Shown here piece after piece: positions 25,560 to 33,283 of a DNA stretch of 64,000 nucleotides. The first letter of the stretch is position 1; every line of letters begins with the position of its first letter. Under the pieces are notes generated by a model, which did not search any database, had not been told where the DNA came from, and saw only the letters and a list, made by a program, of their open reading frames with translations. A program made the translations under genes and the position numbers. Source of the stretch: Paenibacillus sp. MZ04-78.2 (GTDB lineage: Bacteria > Bacillota > Bacilli > Paenibacillales > NBRC-103111); the NCBI RefSeq assembly GCF_024213375.1, contig NZ_JANAVJ010000002.1:124001-188000 (forward strand), given 5' to 3'.

Positions 25560-25725
25560 CGATGTTTCCTCCAGTCGTGTCGTTTGGTAATATTATAGGC
25601 AATTTCGGGCTTATTCGTCCAGAATTTGGTTGCGGAACAACGCGGCAATCGATGCAAATCCATGAAGTGCCTTTCGGGCCTTCGCCCTTCGTCTTGCCGC
25701 ATTGCTCACAGGTGATAAGATTCAT
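25549..25725 (-). CDS. 58-residue zinc-ribbon miniprotein
   Basis: ATG at 25725 has AGGGGG seven bases upstream (an ATG two codons earlier would be too close to it). Cys6-X2-Cys9 and Cys24-X2-Cys27 form a classic zinc ribbon or rubredoxin-like knuckle pair; the second half is Pro- and Asn-rich and extends into the adhE start region, overlapping it by 11 bases. This overlap suggests translational coupling with adhE. The function is unknown; its position inside the operon suggests a role tied to anaerobic metabolism. Confidence 0.7.
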   Translation of the reverse strand: MNLITCEQCGKTKGEGPKGTSWICIDCRVVPQPNSGRISPKLPIILPNDTTGGNIDGR

Positions 25726-25764
25726 CGGCATCCCCCTTCCTCTGTCCTGAATCTATGCTATATG

Positions 25765-26295
25765 TTAAGAAAATAAACTATCGATATCGTCAAGAATCTG
25801 TTCAGCCATCGGATAGACGATGTCTTCCTCCAGATTCAGATGCTCATTCAGAATGAGGCAAGCCTGGATCAGATGCGAGCTCGTTTCGCGGATGGCTTCC
25901 CGGGTCGGCAAAGACAGCCGGTCCATCGATTCGATAAAAGAATCGATGAACGTTTCCGCAAGCTCATGATCTTTTTCCATCACCCAGAAGGACGGCATCA
26001 TGGACGGACCGGAATATTTATTGAAATAATTGCAAAGTAGAGGGAACAGTTCCCGCTCCTCCCAGGTCGCATGCCGGTCCAATTCGGTGCGGAAATCCGC
26101 AATTTCCTCCCGCAGCTGCTGGAGAAGCGCCATCGCTTCCGGAACAGTTTTCATCTTTCCGACGGATTGAGCCTTGGCTTGCACCGCGGACAGCCGGATT
26201 TTTAAGGCGTCGTGCTCTTCCTTGAGACGGTCCACCGCGTCCATAAACCGGGTCGGACGCGCGCTTTGAACGCTGGCTTCCGTTATCGTACTCAT
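25765..26295 (-). CDS. hemerythrin HHE-domain protein
   Basis: From the ATG at 26295 (GAGGAGG upstream) the product has 176 residues in a four-helix arrangement. His28, His75, Glu79, His110, His152 and Glu157 follow the hemerythrin di-iron ligand pattern (LKEEHDALK, LDRHATWEERELFP, KDHELAETF, NEHLNLEEDIVYPM). HHE proteins bind O2 or NO or act in iron-sulfur repair. As the first gene of the operon with adhE and pflBA, it could scavenge traces of oxygen or NO that would destroy the PflB glycyl radical. This role is inference. Confidence 0.85.
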   Translation of the reverse strand: MSTITEASVQSARPTRFMDAVDRLKEEHDALKIRLSAVQAKAQSVGKMKTVPEAMALLQQLREEIADFRTELDRHATWEERELFPLLCNYFNKYSGPSMMPSFWVMEKDHELAETFIDSFIESMDRLSLPTREAIRETSSHLIQACLILNEHLNLEEDIVYPMAEQILDDIDSLFS

Positions 26296-26328
26296 TGATA
26301 CAATCCTCCTCGTATTGGGATTGCCTTC

Positions 26329-26334
26329 ATTGTA
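26329..26334 (-). promoter_or_regulatory. -10 element of the fermentation operon
   Basis: TACAAT on the minus strand, 33 bases before the hemerythrin ATG. No good -35 hexamer is present, as expected for an activator-dependent promoter. Confidence 0.55.
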
Positions 26335-26355
26335 ACCGCAATGGAAGATATACAC

Positions 26356-26371
26356 TGTGAAAAAAATCACT
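26356..26371. promoter_or_regulatory. FNR/CRP-type box
   Basis: TGTGA, six A, TCACT matches nine of ten positions of the FNR consensus TGTGA-N6-TCACA. If transcription starts about seven bases after the -10 element, the box is centred near -41.5, the class II activator position. Confidence 0.65.
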
Positions 26372-26452
26372 AGTCACAAAAGAGACATAATCCGACAACA
26401 AAAATCGACATTCTCCCGGAGCGATTTCGTTTTTGAAATCCGGTAAACACGG

Positions 26453-26482
26453 CAAAAAAGAGCTCGGTCTGTAGACCGGCCC
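26453..26482 (-). terminator. terminator of the spore-protein gene
   Basis: CGGTCT-AC-AGACCG, followed on the minus strand by AGCTCTTTTTT. Confidence 0.6.
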
Positions 26483-26522
26483 TTACGGATAGAACTTGGT
26501 TTCATGCGGTTGTTCTAGCGGG

Positions 26523-26801
26523 TCAGCGTTTAGCCAACTGTTCTTGGGCAAGCCGAACCATCTCGCGCACCATGCTTCCGCCGATCGGCCCGCCGATCTT
26601 GCCTGCCTGCTCGGTCGAGAGCTGGCCGTTATTTCCCGGGCTCAGCGGAATACCGAGTGTCTTGGCCACCTCATATTTCACCAAATCCGGGCGGCTCGGA
26701 TCGACGGTATAGCCTTCCCGGCGCATCACCTCCGACTTCAGCCGGTCCAGCGCCTGATTCGCTCCGGGCACGACCGGCGTGCGGCTGCGTCTTCTTGCCA
26801 T
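26523..26801 (-). CDS. alpha/beta-type small acid-soluble spore protein
   Basis: A 92-residue DNA-binding spore protein. QALDRLKSEVMRREGY, KYEVAKTLGIPL, GQLSTEQAGKIGGPIGGSMV and REMVRLAQEQLAK are the conserved helices of alpha/beta SASPs, including the glutamate in the LSTEQAG region near the GPR protease cleavage context. It is longer than the usual 60-75 residues because of an Arg-rich start and an extra loop between the two conserved helices. SASPs coat forespore DNA and protect it from UV. A good AGGAGG site precedes the ATG. Confidence 0.9.
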   Translation of the reverse strand: MARRRSRTPVVPGANQALDRLKSEVMRREGYTVDPSRPDLVKYEVAKTLGIPLSPGNNGQLSTEQAGKIGGPIGGSMVREMVRLAQEQLAKR

Positions 26802-27000
26802 CGTTATTCCTCCTTTGTTTCCCAGTTGTGGGAACGATCATAATGTTCGCCTTTGCCGCTGCAAACCCGATGCGAGCCTGTCCGCGCCAAGCAACTGCTG
26901 AATCCTGAGAATGCCCCGTTCATGCCGTTCGATGGTCGATCAACTTACCGCAGGCTGTCAGCACGGCTGCAGCTTGGCGCAGCTCGCTTTTGCGTTCGAG

Positions 27001-27483
27001 CTATGAGGATTTACGGAACCTTATCCACAAGCGGTACAACAAGAACAAGACCACGCCCCAAAAAAGGATGCCGAGAATCGAGAACCCTCCATGCACTGGC
27101 GCACCCCCTCCTCCAAACAAGCCGAACGGGTTCAGGATGCTGCTGAGAAGCGCGCCGGCCGCAAAGCCTCCAAAGAAGCCGCCCAATCCGCCCCGGGCGG
27201 GAGGCGGAGCCGTTCCGGGTGCCGGAGTCGCGGGGGTTGTGCGGACATTGCCCGCGGGCGTCCTTGTGCCCGGCGCGGGCGTATATCCCCTTCGGCCACT
27301 GGAGTAACCCCCTCCCCCTCGTCCCGAGCGGTAAGCCTCCGTCTGGTAACTGCCCTGGGGTCCGCCAAGCATATCGATATCTTCCTGGCTATAAGGAATC
27401 GGCAGGTTCCCCTCCTGCGCGCTCACCGGAGCGGACAATGCGCATAGAAGTAAGATCCATAACGAAAGCAACAACTTTTTCAT
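27001..27483 (-). CDS. glycine-rich membrane protein with signal peptide
   Basis: A 160-residue protein with a clear signal peptide (MKKLLLSLWILLLCALSAPV, cut near SAQ). A low-complexity Gly/Pro/Thr/Arg linker follows (about residues 50-98), then GGLGGFFGGFAAGALLSSIL and a C-terminal transmembrane helix (ILGILFWGVVLFLLYRLWI) with a short basic tail. This plan resembles the small exported glycine-rich proteins seen beside Tim44-like domain proteins. The function is unknown. The 200 bases to the left, toward the spore-protein gene, show no gene. Confidence 0.75.
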   Translation of the reverse strand: MKKLLLSLWILLLCALSAPVSAQEGNLPIPYSQEDIDMLGGPQGSYQTEAYRSGRGGGGYSSGRRGYTPAPGTRTPAGNVRTTPATPAPGTAPPPARGGLGGFFGGFAAGALLSSILNPFGLFGGGGAPVHGGFSILGILFWGVVLFLLYRLWIRFRKSS

Positions 27484-27698
27484 GCCACACCTCCTTCGCT
27501 TCAGGCAGCGCTAGGTAAAGTATCCGTCCGAAGGATGGCGGCTATGCATGGTGGGCCAAACAAAGATGCATGCAAAATGGATCGTCCACTATGATAGCTA
27601 AAAGGACTAAGTCTTAAAGGATAAACCTGATCCTAAACCAAGCAAGGCAGCCGTTTCACCGCAAAACATAGATAAAAAAGAAAGTAGAGGGAGTGGAG

Positions 27699-27863
27699 AT
27701 GCAGTACATTTCGTACGAGGATAAGGAAGCTTTGTAAGCCAAAATTGATTACCTTCAGCAAAAGAATTTGGCCGGAGCATGGTGCGGGAATATTCCCAAG
27801 GATACAGAGCACGGATTGGTCAAGTTTTGGTCGGAGCAGTTGCATGTAGAGGAGATCGATTGA
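27699..27863 (+). pseudogene. possible C-terminal fragment of a GH18 glycoside hydrolase
   Basis: The frame reads MQYISYEDKEAL, an in-frame TAA at 27735, then AKIDYLQQKNLAGAWCGNIP and about 20 more residues before TGA. ISYEDxESLxxKxxYxxxxxLAGxMxW is the ending of GH18 chitinase/spore-hydrolase barrels. All upstream parts are missing, and 27484-27698 shows nothing recognisable. Read as a decayed 3' end of such a gene; moderate to low confidence. Confidence 0.4.
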
Positions 27864-27906
27864 AGGATAAGCGCGCCTTCTCATACAACGACAAAGCGCG
27901 CCCGCT

Positions 27907-28497
27907 TTATTCCAAATAGTCTTTCCGATAAAACAGTAAGACCAAATAAACAAAAAAAATGAAGAGGAAAGTTAAAAATGTAAAATAAGTAAATTGATAA
28001 CCATATCCGGTAGAAATAAATCCGATGATTAAAATCGCCCCACTACAGATAAGGCTTCCGAGAATATTTCGATTGATCGCAGTCCACTTCATACTTCTCG
28101 GCATATAACTGGAGATGAAAGTGAAGCCTCCATTTTTCTTTTTGATAATCCATGCTATTCCTAGTCCAAGAGAGAACGTCACCATCTGCAGCATGAACGT
28201 TCGATCCCCTGTTATATCGTAATAATCTTCCAAAAAATAACCATACCCCAATTTAAAGAAAAGCATAACTAGATTTTGAAGCAATAAGTACATCGAATAG
28301 CCGAAACATAACATAATCGAAGCATCGAACCAACGAATTCGATAAACAAACTTTAAGTATATGTACATGGAAATTAATTGAAACAACATGTCTAATACTG
28401 GTTGCAAAAGAACCATCCGCGCCCACAGAGAGAATACGGCAAGAACGAGCCCTATGAGCTGCATGCTCCCTTTAAAAATCTCCAGTCCCTTTACCAT
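27907..28497 (-). CDS. polytopic membrane protein, unknown function
   Basis: About 196 residues from the ATG at 28497, with some five to six hydrophobic helices (MQLIGLVLAVFSLWARMVLL, IMLCFGYSMYLLLQNLVMLF, FSLGLGIAWIIKKK, ICSGAILIIGFISTGYGYQF and a last helix of mixed Phe/Leu/Val). The codon use is more AT-rich than that of the neighbours, suggesting acquisition. GGGAGG precedes the ATG but 14 bases away, so the start is uncertain. It follows the frameshifted isomerase by 28 bases on the same strand. No family recognised. Confidence 0.6.
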   Translation of the reverse strand: MVKGLEIFKGSMQLIGLVLAVFSLWARMVLLQPVLDMLFQLISMYIYLKFVYRIRWFDASIMLCFGYSMYLLLQNLVMLFFKLGYGYFLEDYYDITGDRTFMLQMVTFSLGLGIAWIIKKKNGGFTFISSYMPRSMKWTAINRNILGSLICSGAILIIGFISTGYGYQFTYFTFLTFLFIFFVYLVLLFYRKDYLE

Positions 28498-28525
28498 TAG
28501 TCTGATTGTCGCCTCCCTCCAATCT

Positions 28526-29321
28526 TTAAGACGGATTTCCACTCCAAATGTTACGCAAAATTTGCAAATCTTCGAGCGCCGCTTCATACAATGCTTTCCG
28601 GTCTTCATTCACGCGAATTCCCTCAGTGAATTCCAGTGTAAACGAGCCGCGGAAGCCTATGCGTCTCATCAAAGCCAGTCGGTCCTTAACAAGCTCTGGC
28701 CGCCGGCTTAACCGGATGAATTGGTTATCCCCGTCACGAAGCTGCACGTGTGCATGAGTAATCGCAGACCCCAGCCTTTTGAACCAATCTTCGAGTTCTC
28801 CCAAGCAGCAGAACGGATGCACGATCGCTTGGAACGGCCCGTCCCCGAACCCGGCGCAGCATTTCCGCCGCGGCATCGGGATGCTCCGCGACCGTGCCCG
28901 GATGACACTCGCACAATATTCGGCAGTCTGCGGGCAGCATCTCCGCCCAGCGCTTGACGTTGGCTATGTAAACCGGAAGCTGGGCCGGGTCGGCCCCGAG
29001 ATTGAATTTGACCGCAGGCGCACGCAGCCGTTTCACCAGAGTCGCAGCCTCCTCACGCTTTCTCTCCGCCTCATCGCCATCCTCGAATCCGATATACGAA
29101 TTGACGATCGTTACGAAACTCGAAGCCTCCAGCGCCGACCGCTCCCGTTTGTCCGCCTGAAGCGCATGATTTTCCCACAGCTCCATCCCGTCGAAGCCGT
29201 CCTCTCGAAACCGCCGCTGCCAATCGCTGACCGCATAGGACGGCTGGCGCTCCGCCGCCCATCGGTTCCGTTCCAGCAAAATCGTGCCGACATACAGCTT
29301 GTTCTCGAAAGACTGTGCCAT
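28526..29321 (-). pseudogene. sugar phosphate isomerase/epimerase-like TIM barrel, frameshifted
   Basis: From the ATG at 29321 (GGGAGGGA upstream) the frame runs for about 150 residues (MAQSFENKLYVGTILLERNR, GFDGMELWENHAL, ILCECHPGTVAEHPDAAAEM). Near 28858 the homologous frame shifts: one extra G in CGGGTTCGGGG ends LRR and the next frame continues FGDGPFQAIVHPFCCLGELE to RIGFRGSFTLEFTEGI and the stop at 28526. Joined, the protein has about 265 residues of the AP-endonuclease-2/xylose-isomerase-like family. It is either a recent mutation or a sequencing error. It follows the amidohydrolase gene (about 195 bases) and was probably part of the same carbohydrate pathway. Confidence 0.75.
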
Positions 29322-29515
29322 CTGGGTAGTCCCTCCCGCATCAAAATATCTTCGAGGAAGCATAGCCCATTGCCGAAGCTTTCGTCAAGAACGCTATCCC
29401 CCGAACTGCCGGGAAATAACGAACCGTTTGGAATGCGCAATCCTGAAGCTCGCCTGCAAAAAAAAAGAGACCGCGCCCCATGACGCGTGTCTCTTCTACG
29501 CTATACTTGCGTTTT

Positions 29516-30373
29516 TTACGATCCGCTTAACAACAAATGCTCCAGCTTGTAGAATCGAAGGGCGTTGCCGCCAAAGACGGCTTCCCTCTCCGATTCCCCA
29601 AGCCCGTCGGGAAGCGCGCTGTCCAGCAGCTTCACAACCTGATCGTAGCTTGCCGCCAGCAGGCAGACGGGCCAATCGCTGCCGAACATGACCCGGTCGG
29701 TGCCAAAAACCGACATCACATGCCTCACATACCGGACGATCTGCTCCTGCTTCCAATTCCGGTGGTCGGCCTCCGTGACCATCCCCGACAGTTTGCAGTA
29801 CAGCCGCGGATTGGACGCCGCAGCCTCCGCCAATTGAGCGCTCCACGGCTCCCATTCGCCTGCGGCAATTTGCGGCTTCGCGATATGGTCGATCACCGCC
29901 CGCAGGTTCGGGGTCTGTTCCAGCAGCTTGAGCACCGCCGGCAGTTGATGCGATTTCAACAGCAGGTCCACAGGAAAATCTTCCTCAGCAAAAAATCGCA
30001 TCGCCTCGACGATATGCGACCGGAGTATGTCTTCCGCCCGCTCCGTCTCTTGAATCATGATACGAAAACCGACGAACGCCGGATGCCGCTTAAACTTCCG
30101 GTACTGCTCCCGGTAGTCCGGGCGCTCCAGATCAATCCAGCCGACAACCCCTGCAATGCGTTCGGATCGCCCCGCCAGCTCCAGCATATAGTCCGTGTCC
30201 GACAATGTAGGCGCCGCTTGAATGACAATCGTCCGGTCGATCCCGTTCGCTGCCAAATGAGCCTCCAAATCAGGCGGCTCGTAATCCTGATATAACACGC
30301 TCATCTCCGGCGTAATCCAGCTATAATCTCCTCGTTCCAGCTTCCAGTAATGCTGGTGCGCATCGATTCTCAT
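29516..30373 (-). CDS. amidohydrolase-2 family hydrolase (fuconolactonase-like)
   Basis: A 285-residue TIM-barrel hydrolase. MRIDAHQHYWKLERGDYSWI at the start, VIDHIAKP, and DRVMFGSDWPVC with the metal aspartate near the end are the signatures of the family that includes L-fuconolactonase and pyrone-dicarboxylate lactonase. Likely role: opening a sugar lactone. AGGAGG precedes the ATG at 30373. Its neighbours on the same strand are a broken sugar isomerase downstream and an oxidoreductase fragment upstream, so the pathway is probably no longer complete. Confidence 0.85.
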   Translation of the reverse strand: MRIDAHQHYWKLERGDYSWITPEMSVLYQDYEPPDLEAHLAANGIDRTIVIQAAPTLSDTDYMLELAGRSERIAGVVGWIDLERPDYREQYRKFKRHPAFVGFRIMIQETERAEDILRSHIVEAMRFFAEEDFPVDLLLKSHQLPAVLKLLEQTPNLRAVIDHIAKPQIAAGEWEPWSAQLAEAAASNPRLYCKLSGMVTEADHRNWKQEQIVRYVRHVMSVFGTDRVMFGSDWPVCLLAASYDQVVKLLDSALPDGLGESEREAVFGGNALRFYKLEHLLLSGS

Positions 30374-30405
30374 CTTAGTTCCTCCTTAAGCATGCCGCCA
30401 TCTAC

Positions 30406-30559
30406 CTACAGTGCATCGCGCTTATTCTCGTCTCCATTTGATATGCGGTGCAACGCCGGATTGGGCTCGACGACCGCTACCTTCATCCCCCTGTGTTACC
30501 TTAGCTTTTGGTACATGCTGAACCCGCCGACTCCCAAAACCCATCAACAGCGCTTTCAT
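30406..30559 (-). pseudogene. possible N-terminal fragment of a Gfo/Idh/MocA oxidoreductase
   Basis: One frame begins MKALLMGFGSR and, after one or two frameshifts and a stop, another reads MKVAVVEPNPALHRIS. Together these recall the start of Gfo/Idh/MocA enzymes (MKALLVGxGSRG ... VAVVEPNP). Only about 50 codons remain. It lies just upstream of the amidohydrolase, where such an enzyme would fit. The next stretch, 30560-30839, holds no gene I can see apart from promoter-like AT-rich DNA before the gene at 30840. Confidence 0.35.
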
Positions 30560-30839
30560 AGGCTGACGAACCTCCGCTTCTGGGATTCGTCGCGAAACAT
30601 CCGCTAAATTGATTCCCATTCTAACGCAGCGCTTATTAAATGTATAGATCAAGATCCGACAAAGCCCTGTAATAATGAACAAGCGATTGATCGGCTCCGC
30701 TCAAAAACAAGCAGTTTAGACATACATTTATATTCCCTTGTAGATGCTGTATACTCTAGTTGGAACGACAAAAGAAAGTAATGCTTTGGGGCACTATAAA
30801 ATAAACGCGGCAGTATAAACGAAATGGAGAGAAGATCAG

Positions 30840-31595
30840 GTGCAACCAATCCTTATCGAGCCTGCGGCTTATACCGCTTTTAGCGACGAGGCGGAACTCA
30901 TTGAGCAATGCAAAGAATGGAATTTGCTTTCGGAGAAAGCGTCCAAATCCAAAACCTTTTTCTACAAGAGAAACGGACGAATCCTGGCCTGCCGGTTGAT
31001 CGGCTATGTCGATAAAATGACTGCTGTCATCGAATTGGAAGACAAGCAGCTGCACTGCATCCACCCGTCTTACCTAAAAGAGATGCAGGCTTCAACTTAC
31101 GGGCAGAAGTCTGCCGTCGGGGCAGAGGATGCGGCGGAACCGGCGAGCGCCGTTCCAGCGGTTACGGCAACCGAAACTCCTGCGAAGGAAACCCCGGAGC
31201 TTGAAGCCCCCGAGGCTAAGAAGCCTCCGGCCGAAGAGCCAGGGACCGCAGAACTGCCGACAAAGGGGAAAACCAAGAAAGAAAAATCGCCGAAGCTGCA
31301 GCTTCCGGGAGAAAAAGTTAAAATGACCGCCACTGTAAAACAATTTACAACCGTACCGAACAATTTCTCTGACAATGACGATGAAGTGATTATTTACGAG
31401 GCGGTTTCCATCGCCGAGCCGGCGACCGAAATCGGCGAAGCCTGGTCCAGCAACAGCGCCACGATGAAGAAGCTGGAACTCGATATCGGCGACATGATTA
31501 CCTTTGAGGCAAAAATCATAGCCAAGAAGCTTACACGACATCCCGTGCCGTATAAACTCAACAATCCGTCTAAAGTTCAAAAACAAGAATCTTGA
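30840..31595 (+). CDS. 251-residue protein with two domains and an Ala/Pro/Glu linker, unknown function
   Basis: GTG start with GGAGAGAAG nine bases upstream. The N-terminal part (about 1-85; FFYKRNGRILACRLIGYVDK, VIELEDKQLHCIHPSYLKEM) looks like a compact beta-rich domain. Residues about 90-150 form a charged Ala/Pro/Glu/Lys linker. The C-terminal part (about 155-245; VKMTATVKQFTTVPNNFSDN, EVIIYEAVSIAEP, LELDIGDMITFEAKIIAKKL) has alternating strands like an OB-type barrel. No signal peptide or membrane helix. It is a monocistronic gene with its own terminator. I do not recognise the family. Confidence 0.7.
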   Translation: MQPILIEPAAYTAFSDEAELIEQCKEWNLLSEKASKSKTFFYKRNGRILACRLIGYVDKMTAVIELEDKQLHCIHPSYLKEMQASTYGQKSAVGAEDAAEPASAVPAVTATETPAKETPELEAPEAKKPPAEEPGTAELPTKGKTKKEKSPKLQLPGEKVKMTATVKQFTTVPNNFSDNDDEVIIYEAVSIAEPATEIGEAWSSNSATMKKLELDIGDMITFEAKIIAKKLTRHPVPYKLNNPSKVQKQES

Positions 31596-31639
31596 CAAGT
31601 CCAAGGAACTGTCCTAAAATTCTCGATTTGACGCATAAA

Positions 31640-31686
31640 AATACCCTTCATCCTCCTTTGCGGGTGGATTTGAAGGGCATTTTTTT
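31640..31686 (+). terminator. intrinsic terminator
   Basis: ATACCCTTCA and TGAAGGGCAT with TCC...GG inner pairing, followed by seven T. Confidence 0.8.
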
Positions 31687-31738
31687 CAATATTTGGAGTC
31701 TCTCTTTCCATATGAACACTCTTGGGGAAGTCCGCATC

Positions 31739-32491
31739 CTATCCGCCCGGCCGCAAGCGGCCGTCACGGGTAAACCACAGTTTGTAGCTGATCAGCCCCA
31801 GCAGCATTCCCGTAATCGCTGCCGAGGAGGAAAGCACAAACATGATCAAAATCTGGTACCGCACCGCTTCGACCGGATTGGCTCCCGCCACGATCATCCC
31901 GGTCATCATGCCCGGCAGCTGAACGAGGCCGACCGTCTTCATCCCGTCGATCGTCGGAATCATGCTGGACTTGATCGAGCGCTTGAGCGACTGCTGAATC
32001 GCCTGCCGCAGCGTCGCGCCGAGCGCCAGCAAGGCTTCGATCTCGCCGCGGGAGGACTCTAGCTCTCTCTTCATCTGGTTCAGCAGCAAGCCCGAGACAA
32101 TCATCGCGCTGCCGATCGTAATGCCGCTGATCGGGATGATGTACTGCGGCGTGGGCTGAATAATACCGAAGCTGAGCAGCAGCGTCATCGTGATCACTTC
32201 CGTTGTCGTAATCGCGACGGCGATGCGCAGCCGGATGCCGGCGACACCCTTGGCACGCTGCCCGGCGTTCCACGAAGCGACCGCAATCATCACGCCGATG
32301 ATCAACACTATGAACCAGGGGTTATCCGTACGAAAAACGAACTGGAGCACATATCCGACGAGCAGCAGTTGCACCGCGGAGCGGATGGTGCCGATCGCTA
32401 CGTCTTTTTCGAGCCCCAACTTCTGCCAGACGGAGACGAGCATGGTCACGACGACGAACACCAGCGTGCTGATTAGCGCCAGGTTGGACAT
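31739..32491 (-). CDS. fetB: FetB-like metal-export ABC permease
   Basis: A 250-residue permease with about six to seven membrane helices. WQKLGLEKDVAIGTIRSAVQ near the N-terminus, RIAVAITTTEVITMTLLLSF, and RQAIQQSLKRSIKSSMIPTI followed by GMKTVGLVQLPGMMTGMIVAG are hallmarks of the UPF0014/FetB family, the membrane half of the E. coli FetAB iron exporter that protects against oxidative stress. It overlaps fetA by 19 bases and is the last gene of the CDF-fetA-fetB unit. Confidence 0.88.
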   Translation of the reverse strand: MSNLALISTLVFVVVTMLVSVWQKLGLEKDVAIGTIRSAVQLLLVGYVLQFVFRTDNPWFIVLIIGVMIAVASWNAGQRAKGVAGIRLRIAVAITTTEVITMTLLLSFGIIQPTPQYIIPISGITIGSAMIVSGLLLNQMKRELESSRGEIEALLALGATLRQAIQQSLKRSIKSSMIPTIDGMKTVGLVQLPGMMTGMIVAGANPVEAVRYQILIMFVLSSSAAITGMLLGLISYKLWFTRDGRLRPGG

Positions 32492-33255
32492 TCCGCACCC
32501 TCCTTCCCCGGAGCGGCCGCAACGGATAACCCCGCTATGAACCGGCGGCCGTGTTCCGTGTCCGGAGCACGAAAGAAGTCCTGCGTTTCCCGATTCTCCA
32601 GCAGCGTCCCCTCAGCCATAAACCATACGCTCCGGCTGACGCTGCGCGCCTGCTCCAGATCGTGCGTGACCCACAGCTGCGCGGTCCCTTCCCGCTCGTT
32701 CCATTCCCGCAGCAGCCGCTCGGTTGCCGTCCGGCTGTGCGGGTCCAAGGATGCGGTAACTTCGTCGAGCAGCAGAACGTCCGGCCGAAGCAGCAGCGAG
32801 CGGACCAGCGCGAGCCGCTGCTTTTCGCCGCCGGACAGCTCGCCTGCCGGCTTGCTCCAAGCCATTCCGCCTAGGCCGAGCGCTTCCATGCAGCGGGCGG
32901 CGAGCGCACGGTCGAACGGGCGGCGGTGCAGGCGGCTGACCGTGCACAGATTATCCTCCACGGTTCCCGGCAGCATGACGGCCTGCTGAGCGACGTAAGC
33001 GACCTTCGTCCGCCACTCCTGCGGCTTCCATGCGGAAGCCGGCTTGCCGCCCAGCCGCAGCTCCCCCTCGTCTGCGGCGTCCAGCCACGCGAGGATGCGC
33101 AGCAGCGTGCTCTTGCCCTGGCCGGAAGCGCCCAGCAGAGCGACCATGCCGCCTTCCTCCAGCTCAGCCGTCATGCCGCTGAATAACGCAAAGCTTCCTT
33201 CACCGCCACGTTGCCGGTATTTCGCAAGCTTTTCCATCGATAATACGGATGCCAA
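32473..33255 (-). CDS. fetA: FetA-like ABC transporter ATPase
   Basis: A 260-residue nucleotide-binding protein: Walker A GASGQGKST (about residues 42-50), Q-loop YVAQQAVMLPGTVEDNL, signature LSGGEKQRLALVRSLLLRP, Walker B VLLLDEVTASLD and H-loop WVTHDLEQ. It pairs with the overlapping FetB permease. The frame starts with TTG at 33255 (GGGGGCG upstream); an ATG six codons later lacks a ribosome site. The CDF exporter gene ends 28 bases upstream. Confidence 0.88.
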   Translation of the reverse strand: MASVLSMEKLAKYRQRGGEGSFALFSGMTAELEEGGMVALLGASGQGKSTLLRILAWLDAADEGELRLGGKPASAWKPQEWRTKVAYVAQQAVMLPGTVEDNLCTVSRLHRRPFDRALAARCMEALGLGGMAWSKPAGELSGGEKQRLALVRSLLLRPDVLLLDEVTASLDPHSRTATERLLREWNEREGTAQLWVTHDLEQARSVSRSVWFMAEGTLLENRETQDFFRAPDTEHGRRFIAGLSVAAAPGKEGAECPTWR

Positions 33256-33283
33256 TCGCCGAGCGCCCCCTTTTTCAAAAAGC

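Noticed and set aside
20658-25598. Several long rightward frames (up to 617 codons) opposite pflB and adhE
   Set aside because: pflB and adhE are unmistakable. The opposite frames carry no motif and follow the codon-position GC pattern of the real genes.
28840-28870. Programmed frameshift in the sugar isomerase gene
   Set aside because: No slippery heptamer, stem or internal Shine-Dalgarno is visible. A single extra G in a G-rich run fits mutation or sequencing error better.
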